DNA of 64,000 bases from Paractinoplanes lichenicola (GTDB lineage Bacteria; Actinomycetota; Actinomycetes; Mycobacteriales; Micromonosporaceae): positions 372,001-436,000 of the forward strand of contig NZ_JAENHO010000006.1 in NCBI RefSeq assembly GCF_016785085.1, read 5' to 3'. The first letter of the stretch is position 1. Each line of letters opens with the position of its first letter. The notes beneath the pieces were generated by a model, which saw only the letters and a program-made list of their open reading frames with translations, searched no databases and was not told the origin of the DNA. A program made the position numbers and the translations under genes. Positions 58,287 to 64,000 of this stretch are shown here, piece after piece.

Positions 58287-58877
58287 ATGACCAAGCCCGT
58301 GACCCGCCTGCTCGTCGCCCTGGCCGCGACACTGGCGGTGCTGCTGCCCGGCGCGCCCGCGCTCGCCCACAACGCGCTGGCCGAAGCCACGCCGGCCAAG
58401 GGCGCCACGGTCAAAAAGGCCCCGACCAGCGTCAAGCTGAAGTTCCTGCAGAAGCTCAACCCCGAATACACGACGATCGCCCTCTCCGGCACCGCCAAGA
58501 TCGAGACCTCGGCCCCCAAGGTCGACGGCGCGACCGGCTCGATCACCTTCGACCCCCTGCCCAACGGCGCCTACACGGTGGCCTACCAGGTGGTCTCGAC
58601 GGACGGCCACACGGTCAAGGGCTCCTACAAGTTCACGGTGGCCGACCCGTCCGCCACCGCCGCCCCCACGACCGAGCCCGCGCCCGCCCCCGACGAGTCG
58701 CTGGTCCAGGTCGCCCCGCCGACCACCAGCGCCCCGGCCCCGACCCCGGCGACCGACCTGGCCTCGAACGAGTCGAACAACAGCAACACCACCACCTACC
58801 TGATCCTCGGCGCGATCGTGGTCGCCCTTCTGGCCTTCGGCGGCTTCCTCTTCGCCCGCAACCGCCGCGCGAGCTAG
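58287..58877 (+). CDS. Membrane-anchored CopC domain protein
   Basis: A 196-residue exported protein. The signal peptide is cut after ALA, leaving His28 as the first mature residue, the copper-ligand position of CopC/YobA proteins. The CopC beta-barrel spans about 28-118 with the late VVSTDGHTVKGSYKF motif. A Pro/Thr/Ala-rich linker (119-165) leads to one membrane helix (about 172-190). It probably binds Cu(II) at the cell surface. No CopD gene is adjacent. AAGGAC precedes the ATG. Confidence 0.93.
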   Translation: MTKPVTRLLVALAATLAVLLPGAPALAHNALAEATPAKGATVKKAPTSVKLKFLQKLNPEYTTIALSGTAKIETSAPKVDGATGSITFDPLPNGAYTVAYQVVSTDGHTVKGSYKFTVADPSATAAPTTEPAPAPDESLVQVAPPTTSAPAPTPATDLASNESNNSNTTTYLILGAIVVALLAFGGFLFARNRRAS

Positions 58878-58882
58878 CGGGT

Positions 58883-58888
58883 TAGTCT
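58883..58888 (+). promoter_or_regulatory. Candidate -10 box TAGTCT before the Gfo/Idh gene
   Basis: TAGTCT lies 6 nt before the ATG at 58895, only 6 bp after the CopC stop. It would give an independent leaderless transcript. Confidence 0.4.
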
Positions 58889-58894
58889 CGGTCG

Positions 58895-60022
58895 ATGGAC
58901 ATCGGCGTCGCGGTTGTCGGGTTCGGTTGGATGGGGCGGGTGCACGCGCAGGCCTATGCGCGGGTTCCCCACCATTTTTCGGGCGTGGGACCCGTACGGC
59001 TGGTGGCTGTGGCTGACGATGTGCCGGGGCGGGCCGAGCAGGCCGCCCAGCGGTACGGGTTCGCGGAGTCGGCGGTGGATTGGCGGGGGCTCGTCGGCGA
59101 TCCGCGGGTGCAGGCCGTCAGCATCACCGCCCCCAACTTTCTGCACCGCGAGATGGGCAGCGCGTTCGCCGCGGCCGGGCAGCACATCTGGATCGAGAAG
59201 CCGGTCGGGCTGACCGCCGACGACGCGCGGGCGATCGTGGGGGACGGGCAGGTCGCCGTCGGCTTCAACTATCGGAACGCGCCGGCCGTCAAGAAGGCGC
59301 GCGAGCTGATCGCGAACGGCGAGATCGGGACGGTCACGCACGCCCGGTTCAAGTTTCTGAGCGACTACGCGGCCCACCCCGACGGCGCCCTGAGCTGGCG
59401 TTTCGAGCGGGCCCGGGGCGGCAACGGGGTGCTCGGCGACCTCGGGGCGCACGGCGTCGACCTGGTGCGCTACCTGCTCGGCGAGATCGGCTCGCTGGTG
59501 GCCGACACCGCGATCTTCATTCCGGAAAGGCCGCGCCCGACCGCCGCCACGGCCGGGCACGAACGGGGCAGCGGCGAGCCGGGGCCGGTCGAGAACGACG
59601 ACTGGTTCGGCAGCCTGCTGCGGATGACCTCGGGGGCGCGGGTGACGCTCGACTGCAGCCGGGTCGCGGTGGGCGAGCAGAACAGCTACGGCTTCGAGAT
59701 CCACGGCACCCGGGGCGCGCTCTTCTGGGATTTTCGCCGGATGGGCGAGCTGGGGGTCGGCACCGGGCCGTCTTATCAGGACGAACCCGTGCGCACGCTC
59801 TTCGTCGGCCCACTCGACGGCGACTTCGGGGCGTTCCAGCCGGGGGCCGGAATTCCGATGGGTTACGACGACCTCAAGGTGATCGAGGCGGCGCGCTTCC
59901 TGCGGTCGGTGGCCGACGGGAAGCCGTACGGGGCAACTCTGACCGACGCCATCCGGGCGGCCGAGGCGCTGGACGCGATGGAGCAATCCGCGGTCTCGGG
60001 GGCCTGGGTCACGCTTCGCTAG
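58895..60022 (+). CDS. Gfo/Idh/MocA family oxidoreductase
   Basis: A 375-residue NAD(P)-dependent sugar or polyol dehydrogenase. The Rossmann motif is VVGFGWMGRVH (7-17), followed by the EKPVGLTADDA motif with catalytic Lys. The C-terminal alpha/beta domain includes WRFERARGGNGVLGDLGAHGVDLVRYL with the conserved GDxGxHxxD pattern. Relatives act on inositols, glucose or aldoses; the substrate is unresolved. An epimerase-like fragment follows 17 bp later, so this may once have been a sugar-acid catabolic operon. Confidence 0.93.
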   Translation: MDIGVAVVGFGWMGRVHAQAYARVPHHFSGVGPVRLVAVADDVPGRAEQAAQRYGFAESAVDWRGLVGDPRVQAVSITAPNFLHREMGSAFAAAGQHIWIEKPVGLTADDARAIVGDGQVAVGFNYRNAPAVKKARELIANGEIGTVTHARFKFLSDYAAHPDGALSWRFERARGGNGVLGDLGAHGVDLVRYLLGEIGSLVADTAIFIPERPRPTAATAGHERGSGEPGPVENDDWFGSLLRMTSGARVTLDCSRVAVGEQNSYGFEIHGTRGALFWDFRRMGELGVGTGPSYQDEPVRTLFVGPLDGDFGAFQPGAGIPMGYDDLKVIEAARFLRSVADGKPYGATLTDAIRAAEALDAMEQSAVSGAWVTLR

Positions 60023-60039
60023 CGGGGTATCACCCGGGC

Positions 60040-60429
60040 ATGGCGGAGATTCTCATGACTGGCGCGTCGGGACGGATCGGGCGCATGCTGCGGGACCGGC
60101 TGGCGCTGCCGTGGCGGCTCACGCCGGTCGACGTCACCGATGCGGACGCGGTCCGGGCAGCCAGTGAAGGCGTCGAGGCGATCGTGCATCTGGGAGCGAT
60201 CGCCGGTCGCGGGTCGTTCGACGAGGTGCTGTCGGTGAACGTACGGGGCACCGAGAATGTGCTGCGGGCGGCGGTCGACTGCGGGGTGCCGCGGGTGGTG
60301 CTGGCGTCGAGCAACCACGCGGCCGGCTACTGGTCGCGCGAGGAGGCCGGGCCGGACGGGCTGCCCGACGACGCGCCGGACTGGAGCCGCTCCGAGCATC
60401 GCCTGGTCGGCGGGTCGCTCACCGAGTGA
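60040..60429 (+). pseudogene. NAD-dependent epimerase/dehydratase, 3'-truncated
   Basis: Only 129 residues remain of an extended SDR (uronate-dehydrogenase-like), normally about 250-300. The NAD motif TGASGRIG (5-12), NVRGTENVLRAA and ASSNHAAGYW are intact. The reading frame then stops, before the catalytic YxxxK and the whole substrate domain. The break point reads GGGTCGCTCACCGAGTGA followed by GGGTCGCTTACTGATTGA, an imperfect direct repeat, with the converging SRPBCC stop 13 bp further on. I infer a deletion that left the N-terminal domain. A functional short form is possible but would lack catalysis. Confidence 0.7.
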
Positions 60430-60442
60430 GAGAGCGGGTCGC

Positions 60443-60880
60443 TTACTGATTGAAGTGGCGGGCCAATTCGGCGAGGCGGGCCTTTTGAACGGAACTGGCC
60501 TGCTTGACGACGAAACCGCGCAGCAGGGCAGGGGAACTGACCTCGACTGACTCGGTGAGCGAGGTGCCGCCGGCGGTGGGGGCCAGGTCGACGGTGGCCG
60601 TCAAGCGGACCGCGCCGGGGCTGATCACGTGGCTGACCAGGCGTACGTCGGGGATCTCGCCGGTCAGCGTGACCCGGATGCGGTTGTCCCAGTGCAGCGG
60701 GCCCAGCTTGAAGCGCTCGACGGCCACATAGCTGGTCGCGCCGGCGGTGTGCCGGATGTCGCGGACGGCCACGATCAGCGGGGACAGGCCGATGTAGCTG
60801 TTCGGGTCGAGCAGGTGGGCGTAGAGGGTCGCGGGCGGGGCGGCCAGGTGGACGGTCTCGCTGAACCGGTCGGTCGGCAT
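60443..60880 (-). CDS. SRPBCC superfamily protein
   Basis: A 145-residue START-like (SRPBCC) protein: RFSETVHLAAPPATLYAHLLDPNSYIGLSPLI at the N-terminus and a long C-terminal helix (LLRGFVVKQASSVQKARLAELARHF). Such proteins bind hydrophobic ligands in a cavity; some are polyketide cyclases. No catalytic residue can be proposed. It converges with the truncated epimerase. Confidence 0.88.
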   Translation of the reverse strand: MPTDRFSETVHLAAPPATLYAHLLDPNSYIGLSPLIVAVRDIRHTAGATSYVAVERFKLGPLHWDNRIRVTLTGEIPDVRLVSHVISPGAVRLTATVDLAPTAGGTSLTESVEVSSPALLRGFVVKQASSVQKARLAELARHFNQ

Positions 60881-60929
60881 AGCCCGAGATCGTAGGCTTC
60901 TTTCGGCCGCCGCCGAAGGGCGCCGGCCC

Positions 60930-60935
60930 TACGGT
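60930..60935 (+). promoter_or_regulatory. Candidate -10 box TACGGT
   Basis: TACGGT lies exactly 7 nt before the ATG at 60943, consistent with a leaderless transcript. Confidence 0.45.
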
Positions 60936-60942
60936 CCTGACC

Positions 60943-61566
60943 ATGACGACCAGGCCTTTCACGCACGTGACGATCGCTCCGAAGATCCTCTACTTCGGCA
61001 CTCCGGTGGTGCTGCTGAGCACCGAGAACGAGGACGGCAGCGCGAACCTCGCCCCGATGTCCTCCGCGTGGGCGCTCGGTGACGTCGTCGTGCTCGGCCT
61101 CGGCCGGGACGGTCAGAGCGGGCACAACCTCGCCCGCCGGCCCGAGATGGTGATCAATCTGCCCGCGGCCTCGCAGTGGCAGGCCGTCGAACGCCTGGCC
61201 CCGTTGACCGGCCGGCACCCGGTTCCGGCGGACAAGCGCGATCAGTTCCGGCACGAGCCGGCCAAGTTCGCCGCCGCCGGTCTGACGCCGCAGGCCTCCG
61301 CGCGGGTTCGACCGCCCCGGGTCGCCGAGTGCCCGCTGCAGCTGGAGGCCCGCGCGGCCGACATCCGGACCGATGCCAGCGGCGACTTCTTGCTCGTCGA
61401 GGCCCATGTGCTCGCGGTGCACGCCGACCCCCGGATCGTCGTGCCCGGCACCGACCACGTCGACCCGGCGGCCTGGAACCCGCTGATCTACAACTTCCGC
61501 CACTACTTCGGCCTCGGCGAGGAGCGCGGTCAGAGCTTCCGGTCGTCTTTAATCAAGGCTCTTTAA
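60943..61566 (+). CDS. Flavin reductase-like FMN-binding split-barrel protein
   Basis: A 207-residue protein of the flavin reductase-like family (DIM6/NTAB), with VVLLSTENEDGSANLAPMSSAWALGDVVVLGLGRDGQSGHNLARRPEMVINLP at the N-terminus. This segment forms the FMN-binding strands. It may reduce FMN or use bound FMN on an unknown substrate. The late NPLIYNFRHYFGLG tail is typical of the subgroup. It is divergent from the SRPBCC gene. Confidence 0.88.
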   Translation: MTTRPFTHVTIAPKILYFGTPVVLLSTENEDGSANLAPMSSAWALGDVVVLGLGRDGQSGHNLARRPEMVINLPAASQWQAVERLAPLTGRHPVPADKRDQFRHEPAKFAAAGLTPQASARVRPPRVAECPLQLEARAADIRTDASGDFLLVEAHVLAVHADPRIVVPGTDHVDPAAWNPLIYNFRHYFGLGEERGQSFRSSLIKAL

Positions 61567-61586
61567 AAATCTGACCAGCACATCCA

Positions 61587-61615
61587 TTGACAACCGATCG
61601 ACAGGGGTCTTTATT
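61587..61615 (+). promoter_or_regulatory. Promoter TTGACA-N17-TTTATT before the PL7 gene
   Basis: A consensus -35 box TTGACA (61587-61592) is followed after 17 bp by TTTATT (61610-61615) in an AT-rich stretch, the only such vegetative promoter I see in the window. Transcription would start near 61622, giving a leader of about 40 nt. Confidence 0.7.
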
Positions 61616-61660
61616 GTTAACCGTCTTGCCAATCCCCCTGAGGCAAACGAGGTGTCCCCC

Positions 61661-62443
61661 ATGAAGAAGCGCACCCTGCTCGCTGCCGCACTGTCCACAG
61701 TGGTTGTCGGCGGCCTCGGCCTGCTCGGCGTGACCACCGCTCACGCCGCTGCCCTCAACCCCGCCGTCGCCCCCGGCGGCAACTTCAACCTCTCCGTCTG
61801 GTCGCTGCAGCTGCCCATCGGCTCGCCCGGCAGCCCCGAGACGATCTCGCCGGCCCGGCTCAAGGGCGCCAACGGCTATTCCAACCCGGCCTACTTCTGG
61901 ACCGACAAGAACGACGGCTCGATGACCTTCTGGGCGCCGGAGAAGGGTGTGACGACGCCGAACTCCAAATACGCGCGCTCGGAGCTGCGCGAGATGAACG
62001 CCAACGGCTCGGCCGCCGACTGGTCGCTCGCCGGCAACCACACGCTCAGCGCCGACCTGCGGATCGTCTCGGTGACCAAGAACGTGGCGGTCGGCCAGGT
62101 CAAGCTGGGCACCGGCGGCACGTCGACCAAGCCGCTGCTCGAGCTCTACTACCGCGCGAACGGCGACATCTATCTCGGCCAGCAGCGCAGCCCCACCGAC
62201 GGCCAGACGCTGCACAAGCTGGGCAACGTGCCGCTCGGCCAGCGCTGGACCTACGTCATCAACGTCTCGGGCAACAAGGCCAGCCTGACCGTCAACGGGA
62301 GCAAGACCAACTACACGATCCCGTCGTCGTTCAACCCGTACAAGCAGTACTTCAAGGCCGGCTCGTACAACCAGTCATCCTCGGAGAGCACCACCAACGG
62401 GGCCAAGGTGAAGTTCTACGCCCTCACGGTCACCCACAACTGA
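61661..62443 (+). CDS. Secreted PL7 (alginate-lyase-2) family protein with altered active-site motif
   Basis: A 260-residue exported protein. The signal peptide ends near AHA/AA (residues 28-31) and one jelly-roll domain follows. Two of the three PL7 motifs are clear: RSELRE (106-111) and YFKAGSYNQ (230-238, catalytic Tyr236). The third, normally Q[I/V]H, reads Q146-V-K148, so the catalytic His is Lys. PL7 enzymes cleave alginate by beta-elimination. This variant may act on another uronan or only bind. GAGGTG precedes the ATG; a GTG at 61652 is also in frame. Confidence 0.9.
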   Translation: MKKRTLLAAALSTVVVGGLGLLGVTTAHAAALNPAVAPGGNFNLSVWSLQLPIGSPGSPETISPARLKGANGYSNPAYFWTDKNDGSMTFWAPEKGVTTPNSKYARSELREMNANGSAADWSLAGNHTLSADLRIVSVTKNVAVGQVKLGTGGTSTKPLLELYYRANGDIYLGQQRSPTDGQTLHKLGNVPLGQRWTYVINVSGNKASLTVNGSKTNYTIPSSFNPYKQYFKAGSYNQSSSESTTNGAKVKFYALTVTHN

Positions 62444-62544
62444 CCGGCTGGGCGAACCTCACAGCTTCCTGACTTCCGGCCGGAAGGCTGGCCGTTCGCA
62501 ACGGAGCAACACCGCGCCGGGGCAACGGACAGGAGGGCTGGTTC

Positions 62545-63129
62545 ATGCGCAGAAGTCACGCGCTGGTGGTCGCGGCGATCGCGCTGACGGCGGTGTCGGC
62601 GTGCGGGGCGAAGGAGGACGAGCAGGCGGGCGGCGAGGCGAAGGTGGCCACGTTGACCAGCACCACGCCGCAGAAGGCACAGGCGTCGTCGAAGGCCGCG
62701 CAACGTCCGCGGGAGCGGCTCGACACGACGCCCGAGGAGTTCGAGGCGCTGCTGGGGCCGTACAACAAGTGCCTGAAGGAGCGCGGCTACGCCCCGGACG
62801 ACCTCAAGCGCAAGGCGGCCTCCGATGCCGGCGGCGGCGCGAAACCGGCGGCCGGTCCGGCGTCCGAGGCGATGGACGAGGCGTTCCGGGTCTGCGAGGC
62901 GCAGTTCTATCCGCTGCCGCCGTGGGAGAAGGATCCGGCCAACCCGGAGGCCCGCGACTTCGCCGTCGCGGTGGTGAAGTGCCTGAAGAACAAGGGCGTC
63001 AAATACGTCGAGGTCGCCGAGGACGGGCTGAGCTACGCGCTGGGCGGCGACCAGAACGACCGCCGCTCGATCACCATGGGCATGGACCTCGCGCCCGAGT
63101 GCGAGCGCGAGGTCGCCGCCAAGAACTAA
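62545..63129 (+). CDS. Lipoprotein of unknown function
   Basis: A 194-residue lipoprotein: lipobox VSAC with Cys20, then an Ala/Lys-rich linker and a domain with three further Cys residues (in KCLKERGY, RVCEAQFY and VKCLKNKG) and one near the C-terminus (PECEREV). I recognise no named family. Four Cys suggest two disulphides. AGGAGGG lies 6 nt before the ATG. It converges with a MacB-like permease gene; in actinobacteria, similar small Cys-containing lipoproteins lie near efflux systems, so a link is possible. Confidence 0.8.
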   Translation: MRRSHALVVAAIALTAVSACGAKEDEQAGGEAKVATLTSTTPQKAQASSKAAQRPRERLDTTPEEFEALLGPYNKCLKERGYAPDDLKRKAASDAGGGAKPAAGPASEAMDEAFRVCEAQFYPLPPWEKDPANPEARDFAVAVVKCLKNKGVKYVEVAEDGLSYALGGDQNDRRSITMGMDLAPECEREVAAKN

Positions 63130-64000
63130 ACAGTGGCCAAGGCCTGGGTCGGGGTGAGCCGGGCCGCGCGCACGCTGGGATACAACCCGGCGAGCACGCC
63201 GATCACGACGGCTCCCCCGGCCCCGGCCAGCGCCGCTTCCGTCGGTACGACCAGGGGCCACTGCTGCCACGAGGCGTAGCCGATCGTGGCGGCCAGCCCC
63301 AGCCCCGCCCCCGCGACGCCGCCGATCGTGGCCAGCACGACCGATTCGGTGAGGAACTGCAGGCGGATCTGGCCGCGGGTGGCCCCCAGCGCCCGCCGCA
63401 GGCCGATCTCGGAGCGGCGTTCCAGCACGGCCACGACCATCGTGTTGGCCACCCCGATCCCCCCGACGACCAGGGCGACCGCGGCCAGCGCCAGAAACAG
63501 CACCGAGAAGCTGCTCTCGGTGGCCCGCTTGGCCGCGAGCGCGTCGGAGGGCCGGGTCACGGCCACCCGGCCCGGCCGCTCGGGATAGATCGTCTCGGCC
63601 AGCACGCCGCGCACCTCCTCGAGCTGGGCCTCCTGCGACTGCACATAGAGGACGGTCGGGTGCCCGTCGAAGTCGAGGGCATCGCGGGCCGCCTCCCAGC
63701 CGACCAGCACCGAGCGGTCGATGTCGGGCGAGAGCGGCGTGGTGGCGAGGATCCCGACCACGGTGAACCGGGTGTCGGCGATGACGACCTGCGGGCCGGG
63801 CGCCACGATGCCGAGCCGGGCCGCCGCGATCGAGCCGAGCACCACGGCCGGGAAGCGGGCGGTGGCCTCGGTCAGCCATCGGCCCGACTGCATCCGGGCG
63901 TTGATCGTGGGCAGCAGGTCGAGCCGGCTGGCCAGCACGGTCAGCCCCGAGCCGTTGTCCTGCGAGATCCGGTCGTTACGCCGTACGAGGGCATGGGTGT
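63126..64000 (-). CDS. MacB/FtsX-like ABC transporter permease, C-terminal part
   Basis: The gene continues past the right edge; 291 codons are visible up to the stop at 63126. The outer MacB-type domain ends near IYPERPGRVAVTRPSDALA. Three helices follow with the coupling segment VLERRSEIGLRRALGATRGQIRLQFLTESVVLATIGG, and the C-terminus is GLYPSVRAARLTPTQALATV, the classic MacB tail. It would work with an ATPase encoded to the right. Its stop overlaps that of the lipoprotein gene by 4 bp. Confidence 0.93.
   Translation of the reverse strand, partial: THALVRRNDRISQDNGSGLTVLASRLDLLPTINARMQSGRWLTEATARFPAVVLGSIAAARLGIVAPGPQVVIADTRFTVVGILATTPLSPDIDRSVLVGWEAARDALDFDGHPTVLYVQSQEAQLEEVRGVLAETIYPERPGRVAVTRPSDALAAKRATESSFSVLFLALAAVALVVGGIGVANTMVVAVLERRSEIGLRRALGATRGQIRLQFLTESVVLATIGGVAGAGLGLAATIGYASWQQWPLVVPTEAALAGAGGAVVIGVLAGLYPSVRAARLTPTQALATV

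Overview
The window is chromosomal DNA of a high-GC actinobacterium. Frequent GTG starts, 4-bp ATGA/GTGA gene overlaps, a resuscitation-promoting factor behind a c-di-AMP riboswitch, an IdeR/DmdR-type iron box, an AfsR-like SARP regulator and many apparently leaderless starts (TANNNT 6-8 nt before the start codon) suggest a mycelial actinomycete, most likely of the Micromonosporaceae (Actinoplanes-like). That placement is inferred from gene content. I see no rRNA, tRNA, CRISPR array, prophage or insertion sequence.

Layout. 1-5.6 kb: the 5' part of an SDR gene, an MFS exporter, a PknB-type kinase with a CBM2-like outer domain, a convergent spacer with a duplicated 56-bp repeat, and a membrane-bound spermidine-synthase-like protein. 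5.7-12 kb: a coiled-coil cell-wall protein, then a tight leftward cluster (zinc ribbon, PP2C response regulator, CHASE3 histidine kinase, CheY-like regulator, inositol-monophosphatase-type enzyme, SDR). 12.1-15.1 kb: a membrane M28 peptidase converging on Smr and TPR genes. 15.2-25 kb: a membrane-anchored glycosidase-like protein, a small secreted protein, an OmpR-type two-component system, a DAHP synthase with an aromatic-codon attenuator, a GT39 mannosyltransferase-like protein and a GT2-GtrA fusion. 25-36 kb: DUF3040, AlkZ-like and GNAT genes, a TetR gene, a saccharopine-dehydrogenase-like enzyme, rpf with its riboswitch, a divergent LysR/NTF2 pair and a redox cluster. 36-46.7 kb: methyltransferase, MFS, secreted Ig-repeat protein, TetR with a DHA2 exporter, SARP, BBE-type oxidase, SelW-like protein and DinB-like protein. 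46.7-50.6 kb: a four-gene siderophore uptake operon behind an iron box. 50.7-58.2 kb: a leftward envelope-stress-like module (DedA/PAP2-like fusion, NarL-type two-component system, FtsX-type ABC transporter, M14 peptidase). 58.3-64 kb: CopC-like protein, Gfo/Idh oxidoreductase, truncated epimerase, SRPBCC and flavin-binding proteins, a PL7-like lyase, a lipoprotein and the 3' part of a MacB-like permease gene.

How genes work together. The best-supported local circuit lies at 17.4-25 kb. CACAG repeats with an 11-bp period lie upstream of the response regulator, of the divergent small secreted protein and of both glycosyltransferase genes. I infer that this two-component system controls itself and a surface-glycosylation set. 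The DAHP synthase inside that set has its own control: a 22-codon leader with consecutive Phe-Tyr-Trp-Phe codons, then a perfect 10-bp terminator hairpin.

Convergent gene ends fall into two classes. Nine pairs overlap or are at most 30 bp apart. Four pairs are separated by 137-676 bp of GC-rich degenerate repeats.
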